DNA of 64,000 bases. Source: Anaspis maculata (taxonomy: Eukaryota; Arthropoda; Insecta; Coleoptera; Scraptiidae). Location of the stretch: positions 103,322,836 to 103,386,835 of the forward strand of contig OX421962.1 in assembly GCA_949128115.1 (NCBI GenBank). The letters run 5' to 3'. Below are positions 44,436-56,312 of this stretch, in pieces; position 1 is the first letter of the stretch, and every line of letters starts with the position of its first letter. The position numbers and the translations under genes were made by a program. The notes under the pieces were generated by a model. It searched no databases, was not told the origin of the DNA, and was given only the letters and a program-made list of their open reading frames with translations.

Positions 44436-47400
44436 CTATTCGTCACTGTAAAGCCTCTGCAGAACCGCAAAATAAGAATACGATGATCGTAAAATCTGAA
44501 AAAAAGCAGACCAAATGTTAGAATTTTATTGGCCTGCTTTCACCAACAGGTACCGTAGTTAAAGTGTCCAAAGACAGGGGTATGAATCTACCAGCAGTGA
44601 GGACAACGGGTCGTTTGATTTTTTCCAAGAAAATCGACATGTTTTTTCTCACCCTCACGTCAGACTCGTACCAATTGGACATGTAAAAAGCTCTGCCGAT
44701 AGTGTCACTCTACATAAGGGGATAAAAAAGAGACAAAATGTAGGTAGTGGTTTTCAGCGGGGAAGCGAACGTTGAATCTCACCGTTGCCGTGAGATTGTG
44801 GCCGTACCAGCAATACATTGCGACTTGGCATAACATGCAGCTCATGTAGCTCACTAAGGTTAGAAAGCGGACGCTTCCAAAAGGCTCCTGAAATTTAGAA
44901 TATTATTGAGTATGCCTATGTTCAAAACATAAAATATATTGTAACGTGAAAGAAGATCATCCGCATAGCGAAATTGGTGAAAATTCAGTTGATAATGGAT
45001 CATGAATCATGATAATATGTATTATTTCATTTCCAACAGGCTTAGATACCCAATTATAGGAAAATACAACAGAAATTGTCGAATTAATTGTCTTCAATAT
45101 CGTCTCGAATATTGTAGTCTTCATCATTTCACTGTCTCAGCATGGTTTCATGGAGAAGCGATCCACCGTCACGAATCTGGCATGCTTTTCGCAGCATGTG
45201 TCTGAGGTTTTGGATTCGCACGGACAGGTCGACGTGGTCTACACGGACATTTCTAAGGCTTTTAATCAGATATAGATCTGAGCCTGCTGATGCGTAAGCT
45301 TGATAGACTTGGCTTTTCCTCACCACTATTGCAGTTGCTTCGCTCCTCGCTCGCTCGTTCTCTTTGATAGAGAGCATCGTGTCACGTGTCACTTTACTAG
45401 GTCCAGTCCATATGTTCCAACTTCTGGAGTTGCTCAGGGTGCCAAGTGGGGACCAATGCTATTTCTGATTTATATCAACGACTTAGCTGAGGCAATAAAC
45501 TGTAATAAGCTGATGTTCGCTGATGACATGAAAATGAAAATTTACTCCACGATAGATAGATACGACGCTTGATTGTGCTGCATTGCAGAGATGTGTGGAT
45601 CTGTTTGTGAGTGGTGCATTGGAAACGGCCTCTCTCTGAACGTTGATAAGTGCGTTGTGGTCACATTCACCAGAAAGCTGAAACCAGTCACGCATGACTA
45701 TAACATAGGCCGGGTGGTCGTAAGGTGTGGTGAGGTTGTTAGGGATCTCGGAGTCGTCTTTGACAGTTGTTTTTCTTTCAGGAATCACGTGGATAATGGA
45801 GTTTCGTCTTCACTCAGGATGCTTGGTTTTGTATATCGCAGCTGCAGAGAGTTCAAGAGTGCTTCTAGTCTTAAAGCACTTTATTGCAGTCTAGAAAGAT
45901 CAAAGCTCGAATATGCTTCATTGATTTGGTATCCCATATACACCACTCACGTAAATAGACTTCAATCAAACCAGAGAAGATTCTTGAAATTTTTATCATT
46001 TACGCTTGATGGTGTGTATCCTCCTCAGGGGTTCGACCATAATTTGTTGTTGATCCGGCACGTGATAATCTCACTGGAGAAAAGACATACAGTATTGAGC
46101 GTCAGATTTTTGTGTAATTTAATACATAATTCTGTCGACTGCCCAGAGCTTATTGAGAGACTCAAATTTTTGCTGCCTCGATTAAATGCGAGATACCATT
46201 CTACTTTTTACTGCGACACTCCTAACAGCAATGCTCTGATCAGGAGTCCGATATACACTGCGTGCAGCAATTATAACAGGCATTCGACAGACTGTGATAT
46301 TTTCATTGAATCTTTTAATGTTATACAGATCAGTATTTCAAATTATTGTGACCAGTGATATTCTTCTGTGATTTAATCTATTGTTGTATTTTCCTACGAC
46401 TGGGCACTTTTGCCTGTTGGAAATAAATCATTCTTGTTCTTATTCTTAATAGTAGCATTAGTATAGAAAAGGTTTTCAAAAAGCTCTAGGACTTGATAAA
46501 GGATGTCTTCTTCAAAGCCAAGGAAGTCCGAAACGTCGCAGTGACAGAATAAAAGTTTTTCAAAAGTCCTCAGAACTTTGCGCTGTGAGTGCCACTGATG
46601 CTAATTCAGTGAGAAACAAGAAAGAAAACGCTTACGAAAACCACGTGGAACAGCGTAACGCAAATTACGATAACGCTGGCGAAGAACTGAAAGAATATAC
46701 CATCAGAAAAAGTTGCTTGGATATTGTCCACGTATCTGAAAATTATCGTTTTTTCCAAATATCACCGTTACTGTATTAGCAAGGTTTTACCTCAGAATGG
46801 CAATGTGATGCTCAACGCACTTTTTCAATTTCCCGTCATCTTGAACTCTCCCACTTTTGCTCCGATAGCAAATACTGATCAAATTTTGCTTCAGAATATC
46901 AAACTGAGCCGCAGCCACAGTTATCATGACCCAAGTCAAAATATCAATTGCCGAATTGCCGTAAGCCGAAGCCCCCAAGCAGACAATTTGATATGCAGAA
47001 GCCAACGCATAGTAATCCGTATAATTCCCGGGAAACCAACCCGGCAAAGGCAGTGCCATGGATTTATTTCCGTCCAGTAACGGAGCCAGGGAGAAAAACG
47101 TGCAACCCATGACGCAGGTTGTTCTGTAAATGTTACTGACAGACACACAAGATTTGACTTTTTCTTCGAACGCTCCAAGCTGTTGGCTAGTAAATCCGTA
47201 AAAGTGGGGTTCGGCAAGCTGGTCTTCGATTTCAAGAATTTTCTTTTGACGGTACGAGAAATTAGCGAGTTTCCATATGAACGTGCATTGGGTCATGAAG
47301 AAAATGAGAGTTCCAGTGAGCTTGGTGACGTCGTCTATTTCGAAAGCAAGTTCAATCACCATGGACAACAATTGGCTGTACGCAAGGAAGTAACTGAAGC

Positions 47401-47592
47401 ATTTGCTGAAGATGAAGAGCCCGTAATACTGATTTTTGGAACGTAACGGGTAAAACCCTGCGAAAGTCAGGAGCTGTCTTTCGGTACGGAACGTATTCCG
47501 CAAATCGTAATTCTATGAAATCAAAACAAATTAGTACACCAAAATAAAACTTGTATAGCTATGTAGCTGCATACTTCAATGCAGAATGCCAT
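44436..47592 (-). CDS. OR-D: odorant receptor (7tm_6 family), complete, 386 aa
   Basis: Exons on the minus strand: 47575-47592 (ATG GCA TTC TGC ATT GAA), 46791-47512, 46636-46735, 44783-44887, 44554-44709 and 44436-44495 (TAG). Sizes are 18, 722, 100, 105, 156 and 60 bp, totalling 1161 bp. Intron phases are 0, 2, 0, 0, 0 with GT/AG borders. Helices: about 38-58, 72-92, 128-146, 172-205, 258-280 (FFQFFASVIVICVTLFHVVF), 290-313 (signature MYCWYGHN) and 345-378. SFYxSNWYESDV-type text is present as AFYMSNWYESDV in exon 5. The last exon has SYSYFAVLQRLY. A LINE sits in intron 3 but leaves the splice sites intact. It is the functional sister of pseudogene OR-C. Likely ligand-gated olfactory channel subunit; ligand unknown. 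Confidence 0.92.
45068..46450 (+). mobile_element. LINE copy (jockey superfamily) in OR-D intron 3
   Basis: Reverse-transcriptase pieces in two frames: SQHGFMEKRSTVTNLACFSQ, VDVVYTDISKAFNQI, GVAQGAKWGPMLFLIYINDL and MFADDMKMKIYS (the YADD box as FADD). Then a 261-codon frame, 45573-46358, carries LSLNVDKCVVVTFTRK, RDLGVVFDS and RRFLKFLSFTLDGVYPPQGF. Stops near 45271 and 45570 make it inactive. It is 5'-truncated in the reverse-transcriptase domain. It ends in aaataaatcattcttgttcttattctt-like sequence. OR-C lacks it at the same point, so it arrived after the duplication. Confidence 0.82.
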
Positions 47593-47627
47593 CGTGTGGA
47601 ACAGTATCGCAGTTTTCACGTTGCACT

Positions 47628-47635
47628 CTTTTATA
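47628..47635 (-). promoter_or_regulatory. TATA box of OR-D
   Basis: TATAAAAG on the minus strand, 43 bp upstream of the ATG at 47592, predicting a leader of about 13 nt. Confidence 0.65.
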
Positions 47636-48419
47636 AGCTTGAGCCCCAATCAATCAAATGCAGAGATGGACTCAATTTTTCAATTAGGATTTTGCTCTGG
47701 TGTGCTAAAAAATCTGGCTGGATACAAAATAAAGAGGGTTGGGAGATGTTCCGCCAAAAAAAAAACTTGTAGTTTTTTACTACAAAAAAGTTGTAGTGCA
47801 GGATTGCATGAAACGAGGCGCTATAGCCCGAATTCGGTATAAATTTTGGTCCGGTTCTGTGGTATGGGAACATTCCATGTATACGAAACAAAGAAATGTG
47901 TCGAAATTCAAAGGGAATTTTTAATAATTTGCACTGGGTGCTTCGTGTACTGACTCGCCAAAGCAAAGGTGTAATTATACATGCATTTTAGTTTCTGTGT
48001 CAACTTGCTAATTAGTGGCTTTGACTAAAATAGTCCCAAAGCTTTATGCATTCCACTCAATCATGTGGATGGAAGTAGTTTTTTTGCTATTAATTTCAGT
48101 AAGTCAGGTCAAGGCGTCGTCTGTGCCACGTTCCATGCATACAATGTTGAATGAATCCGTTATTTCTTACAATAGAGATGTAGGTATGTAGAGTAACACA
48201 GAGGTGGTCCAGATTAGAAAAAAAAATTGTAATCGATGCAGCTACAGAAAATAATGGGAATTCCATCAGAAAACATTCCAGAAACGCATATTAAGGAAGA
48301 AGTTCACCCCTCGCAGCATCTGCAACAAGCTTCACAACGGGGTACTACTGGTGGCCTAATTATTGAAGTATTATTGCTATATTGTTTGCTTGTTTTGATT
48401 GACAATAAATTTAATGTTG

Positions 48420-49083
48420 GCTACATTCTCGAATGGATTTTCGGAAGGCTTTTTGGCAGGTAGTTCTGGAGACATCCCCTTGGAAAAAACGGCAGTTTTT
48501 GTCCCGGGCAAAAGATTATTTGAGTTTTTTGTGATGCCCATCAGATTGCTCAAGAGTCCGCAGACATTTAAGCCTGTCATGAAACGTGTTTTGGGACCCG
48601 TTGTTATTGATGAGCAGCAAACATTCGTTATTAATTATTTGGACGATATTATTGTCGCTTCTCCTTCTTTCGAGACTCACATCCAGACGTCGAATGTTGT
48701 TGCATCCTGTTTGCAGAAAGGATCCAAGTTCACTATTTATCTAGAAGATCTAGTTTCTGTCGTTTTAGGATTCGTTGTGGATCGGCAAGGTTTGCGAACA
48801 GATCACAACAAAGTTTCGGCAATTGTGAACTATGCCACTCCTCGGGCAACGACTAAAATTGAACGGGTGCAGGGCGTTGTCAGTTACCATCTTCGATTCA
48901 TCAAGAACTATGCCGCATTGTCCGCACCGATTACCTACGTCTTTAGTTACAGCGAAAAGCAAGGATCAAGCCATTAGGTGGACTTCCGAGGCAGAAAGCG
49001 CGTTTCAAGAAATTAAAATTCGAATTACTTCGGCTCCTATAATTGCCTCCCCTGATTTTTTTCGGAGCGACACCTTTCCATGA
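48420..49083 (+). pseudogene. Gypsy-type reverse-transcriptase remnant
   Basis: The frame 48399-48977 gives TAVFVPGKRLFEFFVMPIRL, then VINYLDDIIVASPSFETHI (catalytic YLDD box), VVLGFVVDRQGLRTDHNKV and FIKNYAALSAPI. A shifted frame continues with AIRWTSEAESAFQEIKIRIT and SAPIIASPDF, the start of the RNase H connection. It is homologous to the 41490-41665 fragment but reaches further into the domain. Frameshift and truncation make it inactive. Confidence 0.82.
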
Positions 49084-49731
49084 ACAGGATGGTCTCAAAC
49101 ATCCTATTTCTTTTCCCAGTCGTACGATGACGTCAACAGAAAAACAGTTGACTTTTAGGGGTGATTTTCAGTGTTGAGCACTTTCGAGAGTATGTAGAGG
49201 TAACGCCTTCCACTGTGTTCACGTTTGAGAGAGCGTGAGTAAAAAAGGGTGACGAAATTATTTACAATTAAGTATTGAAGTATATTCATTCATTCGAATT
49301 ATTCGATTCATTCGACCCTGTATTTATATTATAGGCACATCTCGAATTTCCAAATGCTTATTAGCAGATTTTAATATTTCAAGCCTCTTACTATACTAGT
49401 GAAACGATTTTCATAATTTTTTTCGGAAAAGAAATTATTGTAACGCAATCAATAAGCTCTTTGGAGGGTCCCCAGGTTCAGGGTTGGATTGGACGGCATC
49501 GATGAGACTCACTGCGAGTGTTGAAACAAAGAAAAAAACCCATCACAAAACAATTATATCACCTGGATAATTATTGAGTTCACGATTACATATTCTCTAA
49601 TCAGTCAATTATTGATAAGTACCTATCTACCTACATAAGACGAGTATTGCCTCAATATCACGGAGACATTATTGGATCGTCTAGCCGGTACTGAGATCTA
49701 ACTTTTGTGTAACTTGGACCAGAACGAGAAA
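49084..49731. other. Intergenic upstream of OR-E
   Basis: No gene recognised. No clear TATA word within 60 bp of the OR-E start. Confidence 0.4.
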
Positions 49732-50792
49732 ATGGATTTCAATGAAAAACAAGTGATGGGCAAAAAAGGTAAGGAATGTTCCTAAAAATTCTCTCATCTT
49801 ACTGTCCGCAAACTTAATCACACGAATCAATTCTTTTCAGACGATCCCTACTGGCTGGAACTGTTTCTGTGCACAAACATTTTCCAGTATAAAATTGTAA
49901 GAGTGGCACTGGCGAGCTGCCTGGCTTCCCACATCTCGCTGCTTTTCCTGCAGATACATATTTCCATTGGAAACCCAATTTATTTTCTACAGTTTGGGTT
50001 CTGTCTCTGTTTCACGTTATATGTATGCATCTCAATTTGATTTCAAACGCTTTTGCACCTCATATATTTTTGCTATCTAAAAAACAACAAAATACCTCCT
50101 TGAGTCCTATATATTTTTCAGTGTTCCGTAATCGGCATAATCGTACTGATACAAAGAGAAGCTATGGCAGCGTTCTGGAGTGAATTCACTTGTTGGACTT
50201 TTGATAGCGCCGGCAAAAAACTAGAAGAAACAATATGGCGAAGAGTCAAACTTAACAAAATCGTTCTGCACAGCACGTATATCTTGTTTTCACTAGCAGC
50301 CGTTTTGTGTCTTGTATCCAGCGTGAATGACGAGCATTTGTTCTTTTCGATATTTTTATTTGGTCAACGTTGGCCCGCTCAAGTTCGGTGGTTCGCAACG
50401 GCATATAAAATTAACCTAGGTGGTCTGGTTTTCTGTAGTCTAGTACATCCATTGATGATCATTTACGGAGCTCAACAAGCCATCATACAAGCTCAGCTGT
50501 TGAACGAGCTGTATGTCCACGTGACTCGGGACTTCGACGACGGCGGATGTGACATCTACGGTGTGGACGTTCAAAAAATTCTACTAAAACGGCTGATATT
50601 TCTTCACCAGCGAGCCTTGCACCTCATCCTGTGAGCTGATGTTTTGTAAGTGAAGCGTGATCATTTCTCAATTGGTTTTATGTTTGCAGACTCACCGCCA
50701 CGGTGAATAAGCGATTCATCAAACCACTCTTTCCTATTATTGCAACTTTTGGCTATTTAGCTTTAGTGGGACTCATAACGTTGCTGATGCAG
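49732..50792 (+). CDS. OR-E: divergent odorant-receptor-like protein, 5' exons only
   Basis: Exons on the plus strand: 49732-49768 (MDFNEKQVMGKK), 49841-50022, 50122-50630 and 50690-50792. They sum to 831 bp, 277 codons, with phases 1, 0, 2 and 0 at the borders. It has about five hydrophobic segments, near residues 28-55, 60-85, 115-135, 165-190 and 245-277. The text LHQRALHLILLTATVNKRFI followed by a long helix resembles the loop before TM5 in 7tm_6 receptors. Sequence is unlike OR-A to OR-D, and strand is opposite. Exons for TM6-TM7 (an YCWxG-type motif) are not found downstream. A LINE starts about 500 bp past the last exon, so the gene is either truncated or has a very long intron. An unrelated multi-pass protein is possible. 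Confidence 0.6.
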
Positions 50793-51118
50793 GTAATAAT
50801 TATAGGAGACGCGAGCAGAAACTCGATCTCGAATCAGTCAAAAGTAGTAGTATCTAGTACTCTTAGTAGAGAAGTAGTAGGTCCTACTATCAAATTTCAT
50901 CCTCCCTGCAGCCCAATAGCTAAGCCACTGCTTACCATGCATGGTTGGTTTTGGTGTTATATGGGTAGCTGTAAAAAAAGCGGAGATTGGAATATTTGGT
51001 AAGTAGTTACCTAGAATATGCAGTTTGTACTTAGATCAGGTGCACAAAACGAGCTTCAGTTTTTGCTCGCATATCCTACTTGAAAGTTTAGGAAAGTAAG
51101 TAGGTACCTTCTTATAGT

Positions 51119-51260
51119 GCCTACAATTCAAATGAGATCTCGGGCGGCTGTGAAATGTAACATTTGCGTCAAAAAATAAGGAGTTTCCTACGTCAAATCG
51201 AGTTCACAATTGAAGCTTATCATAAATTCGTGAACGATTAATGATTATCAGTTATCAGAT
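51119..51260. repeat. Copy of the dispersed 29.6-kb repeat
   Basis: Gagatctcgggcggctgtg and gtcaaatcgagttcac match the outer repeat around 27733-29706 and the sequence right of 29558. Confidence 0.55.
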
Positions 51261-51289
51261 CTACTGTAACTAATTTGATAGAAACAACT

Positions 51290-52490
51290 CAAACTATTTC
51301 CGAGTCACTCAGATCGACATAATTTACACGGACTTTACTAAAGCTTTTGATCGTGTTGACCACGACATTCTTTTGTCTAAACTAGGCGCTTTCGGATTTT
51401 CAACTCCTTCAGTAACTCTTTTCAGGTCATATCTCGAAAAACGTAAGCAATTTGTTCGGGTTGGCGGTCACGACTCCGGATATTTTGATGTCCCTTCTGG
51501 GGTTTTTCAGGGCACCAATCTGGGACCTCTTTTCTTTAACATCTATATCAACGGCATCGGTGAGATACTGAAAATCTCTTTTCTTCTGTACGCCGACGAT
51601 CTAAAACTTTTTTCGAGGATTAATTCGATTGATGATTGCCTGGGTCTACAGGAGGACCTGGACAGATTGCGGGTATGGTGTTCAAACAATGGCTTGACAC
51701 TTAATATAGACAAGTGCGTCTGCAAGACTTTCACCAGGTTGACAGAGCCTATCAGGTTCAACTATATCGTTGGAAATCATACTCTCGACAGACCTGATTT
51801 GATCCGGGACTTAGGGGTGCATTTTGACTCGATTTGTTGCTTTTCCCAGCACATCGAGAATGCGTGCAGAGGAGCCAGCAGGGTCCTGGGCTTCCTCATC
51901 AGGAACTCAAGAGACTTCAGGGAGACTGACACATGTACCATCTTATATAAATCCCTTGTTCTGTCCCGCCCGGAGTACGCTTCCTGCGTTCGGTCGCCTT
52001 ACTACGCGAAGTACATAAGCCAGGTAGAGGGCATCCAGAGAAAGTTCTTGAAATTCATCTCATTCAAGTTGGATGGTGTCTACCCTGATCGAGGTTGTTC
52101 CCAGGAGCTGCTGTTGCAGCGGTTTGGCTTCACTGCCCTCGAGCGACGCAGAGAGCTGCATTCGGTTGTTTTTTTACACAAGATCATTAACGGCCAGCTA
52201 TGCATGCCCGATTTCTTGGCCCGAATACCTATCAACGTTCCTAGACTTGGACTGAGAGGCTCAGAAACGTTATAAATAAAAACCTCAAGGACGACCTTTA
52301 TTTACAATTCACCTATTAACCGAATCTGTCTGAGCTACAACAAAGTCCAGAAAATGTTCGACATCTTCCATGATAAGGTTCCCGGACTGAAGGTTGATTT
52401 TCGAGATAATTAGTGGTATTGACCTATTACAGGACTGATAGTCTGTTGGTCAATCAGAGTAATGATAATAATAATTATCATTATTATCTA
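51290..52490 (+). mobile_element. LINE copy (jockey superfamily), 5'-truncated
   Basis: One open frame, 51304-52275 (323 codons), reads IDIIYTDFTKAFDRVDHDIL, GVFQGTNLGPLFFNIYINGI and LYADDLKLFSRI (catalytic YADD). It continues with LTLNIDKCVCKTFTRL, IRDLGVHFDS and RKFLKFISFKLDGVYPDRGC. It belongs to the same family as 45068-46450 but is in better condition. A 3' region with another short frame follows, ending in an (ATT/AAT)n tract near 52462-52490. The endonuclease domain is missing. Confidence 0.85.
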
Positions 52491-52788
52491 CCATATAAAG
52501 CCTACCTGGGCTCCCAAAAACATATCAAGTATACCTAGAGTGTACTGTCACGCTACGAGCCTCTTGCATTCCCTTAACCCTTCTATTGATACCCCAGGCG
52601 TTATCGTCTAACAAAAAAAAAACAAATACTTACTCAACTGGCTGTCTGGCCTCTTACGGTAGATTAACACAAACACTTCGGTGAGCTCCGCTAATAGAAC
52701 CCACCCCTTCTTCCCCCACTTGACCCTTTCACTTGCTCTGTCAAATAGAGCGACAGTTTCCCTTTCACCTAAGCTGTGCCGAAATAAT

Positions 52789-52938
52789 GGGGAGTTTGCG
52801 ATTTCACGCAACGTACGACGTAACGCAACGTGGAACGTGTAATGTCCCCTGTAACTAAGGAATTCCAAGTAACAAACTCCTCGATTTTCACGTTGCAAGT
52901 TACGTTACGTCGTACGGACGTGTGCACGCAAACTCCCC
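52789..52938. mobile_element. 150-bp MITE (GGGGAGTTTGCG ends)
   Basis: Ends ggggagtttgcg / cgcaaactcccc with inner acgtacgacgtaacgcaacg / cgttacgtcgtacg. It lies inside an open frame of no interest on the minus strand. Confidence 0.8.
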
Positions 52939-55900
52939 CAATTCATAACCGCTTGTCATTGATGAGTAACACAAGAGAACAGATACTGAACAGAGAGACA
53001 TAACGAAAAAGTTCAACAGCAATTATGTTTATTGAAACAAAGTTATAACAGAAAGAAACAAATTGACACACAGGTCCTTAACCCTACCCTAGTCAGTGGG
53101 AGAGTTCTTTTAAGCATCCTATATCTTAACTTAAATCCACAGAGTTGTTTAACTGATCAGATCAATCGGAGTCCCGCTGGACTCCCATGGAAAAACATGG
53201 TTATAGCATTCGCCTATTGACTTAATGGGGAAACCACGCGAAACCCACTAGTATGGCCTTAAGCTGTGATATCAGGTCAAGGCTACAATTTAGACGGGAT
53301 TTGCTCACCCGCAAATTACCTGTCGTAAACTCCCTAACCTATTCGAATTACACGGTGGGCGGCGCATGACCTTTGAAAGAGAAACCTATCCAAATTTTAC
53401 AACAGTTTAAATTTGAAACTAAACAAGAGGGAAAACAAGCTAGCCAATAGATATCACAAATCGGAACATCTGATTACTAGACAACGGAACGGGGCGACAT
53501 GGGGGCGACATTTTACACACATGGAGCCCAATTTAATAACAATGAACACCGTATTTCATGTCAGTAATTGCACCAACATTGTGAAACAATTCTATCGCTT
53601 GGCGAGGGCATATAAATCGCCTAGACCTTTTTAGCTACCAACCATTAATGGAGTACACCAATGAGCCGTACTCAAATTCTCCAATTTGACTTTGACAACA
53701 CTTTGAATAATAATTACGATTACCCATTTGCTGGCTTGTTACGATAGTTTCGGCTTTGATCGTATGCCATTGAACCAATTAGATATAGGATGTTTTCACA
53801 ACCCGATGATTTTATCATCTGACTTGTATGATAGTTACTAGTCTCGCACTTCAAATACCATTTTATAGATCTCAAAAAAGCACAGCAAGGGTCCCCTTTA
53901 CACCTAGATCAAGGTATAAAGAGAAAATACAGGAATGGCATTTTGCCACAAGACGCCTCGAAGTCACCTGAAACCTGGCTGTTGCTAAGAAGAATCACGG
54001 TTGACTTCTTTGAAATCCCAGACAGCACGAAATGTTTGGAAAATATTTGGTAGTAGTTGATGAATATTTACAACATTCTATAAATGATTACAAAATATTC
54101 GTCACAAATATTACAGAAATATTAAGGTCAAATTTTGTACCGCCATTCAGAAAATATTTTGACTATTTACTGAATACTTAGCGATAAATATTATCAAAAT
54201 ATATAGTGCACTCTATTTCTCAAATATTTACAGGACTCTAGGCAATATGGCTTCCGGTTTTTGTTTTGGGCATTTGCACGGAACTTTGAAATATATAAAT
54301 AGTTGTGTTGAAGAGATAGCGTTTCACATCCCTTTGACTTCAAGTGTAAATTTGCCCTAAATTAGCAAAACTCGGTTTGCGGTCCTGAAAGTGCCTTTTT
54401 AACGGTCTACAATAGGTTTTTTCTACGTTACGGTTGAAATGATTCATAATGTCGTGAAATACATCCGTTGTTTTATTTGTTTCGTACCAATATGTCACTT
54501 CAATTTATTTTGACACCAATTGGTAATTTATGTAACAAGTGAGCGGATAAATCGGCGTGTTTAGGGACAAGGCGGTAGACGAGTATCCCTTAAAGTGGAT
54601 GAGCCGCTGAAGCATTCTGCGTACATGTTGCATACAACATTTTTTAGCATAAGCTCTCCAAACACCAATTTGTGTCCTCTATATCGGCCATAGTGACATT
54701 GTCTATTCTGGAAAAATGTAACTACAACAACTGAACTACTGAATCAACAATGAAACCAACACCTTGCAGCATCTTTCAGATATACAGGCTGTCCCGAAAA
54801 TACACCGACAACGTTCTAGGACAGCTTCATCTCATCAAAACAAGAAAAAAAGTTCCTACGAACATGGGTCCGAAAACGCTTTTTGATGAAGCTACAGGCC
54901 CCTAAAGGTGGGACCCTGAAGATGGTGTTTTATTCAATATTTCCGAAACCGTTCAAGGGAAATAAATCAAACTTGACCCATTTAATAACCTTTATATGCC
55001 CAACAAAATTTGAATGCCTAACAAAAATGAAGTTCTGGTTCCAGCTGCCCAGAACGTTGCAAAGCCTACGAAAGTGACCACCCATGGATTTCATAATTTC
55101 TAGTGACACGTCCAACAACCCACCCCATATGGCTCGACTTAAATTTGGTTTTCCAGAAACGCTATTCCGTCCACATTCCAGTCAATTTAAATCACATTTG
55201 CCTGAAAACTATAACTAAATAATAATTATGCTAAGAATACCACAGTATTCCTGCTCCGCTCATTCTGCTGCCACGGCTCCCTCGCCTGCTCCGACGGACT
55301 TCGCTCGTGTCGGCCTTGTGTGCCCACCAGAGTCCGACTAGCTTCAGCGGAGGGTTGGAATGTGTTTACGTAATGTCAGGGCCGATTCTGGCTTGTCGGC
55401 CGCCCTTGTGCGAAAAATATTTGGCCACCCGCCAGCTGTAACCCTACAGCAATTTTCTGCCGGGGGCGTCCGGGTCCCCTACAAAATGCGCCGCAGGCGA
55501 TTTTTTTGACTTTGCGGGCCTAAAACCGCCAAGGCCCCTCCATTTTAAGCAAAAATATAAACAATTATAATCTATTTTGCGCCGAGGATCAACGTGCGTC
55601 CATAGCCACCTCACTTGAGCATACCCCTCGGCATACCCTATACAAGCCCCGCCCCACATCAGTAAGTTGACCCAGATGCGAAGACTTCACTTTTCTTATC
55701 CAAATAAAGACAGGAAGACCCGGAGTTCAAGTGTGGAAACTTGTCAATCGATGAAGAATGAAACAATAAGTAGAATGATCCAAAAAATATATATTTCGGA
55801 GAAGTCAAATATCGGAGATACAGCCCTTTGAATTTGGGTTAGAAAATCGATTTTTTATCAAAACTTTGAAACTGCTCCACCGATCTTGCTCAACTCAAGA

Positions 55901-56312
55901 AGCGACCTTTCTGACATAACCTACTATGCCTAGCATCGGAGTTAGCTGGGATAAAACCATTTGGGGAGGGGGTTCCATTTCATCACCAACTTCTCTACTG
56001 CGCAGGCGCTGGAGATTTAATCCTAAAATTATGTTCAAAGGTACTAACCTGTAGTCAACATAAACAAAAAACAATATTTCTAAAAATATTGACATTCCGG
56101 TCATAGATTTTCTAGAAATTGCATTTTTACTGATGGGCCAACTGATGTGGGACGGGGCTCGTAGATTAGTTTTAGGCACTTATACTAATTCATAGGTAGG
56201 TATACTGATTTTGTAGTTGAATATAATCAAGAAAAGCTGTTCAAATAGGTGGTTGTTTATTGATAAGAAGGCAAAACCCAGAAAAATGTCGTAATTATTG
56301 GCAAAATATCTA
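52939..56312. other. Gene-poor stretch
   Basis: No supported gene on either strand. 54040-54230 is rich in aaatatt words. A cagggccgattctggcttg word at 55377, typical of a hAT end, has no visible partner. An acaggctgtcccg word at about 54786 may be a mutated TACAGGG-type end. No OR-E terminal exon was found here. Confidence 0.45.

Larger units (their letters stand above)
44093..48620. repeat. Segmental duplication, copy 2 (OR-D block)
   Basis: Collinear with 32345-41665. It holds the intact receptor OR-D, a LINE in intron 3 that copy 1 lacks, and the start of a Gypsy reverse-transcriptase fragment. Confidence 0.8.

Noticed and set aside
50935..50985. GWFWCYMGSCKKSG text on the plus strand as a possible TM6 YCWYG exon of OR-E
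   Set aside because: Only a superficial resemblance; no acceptor in the right phase, no downstream donor, and the surrounding residues do not match the 105-bp exon of the other receptors.
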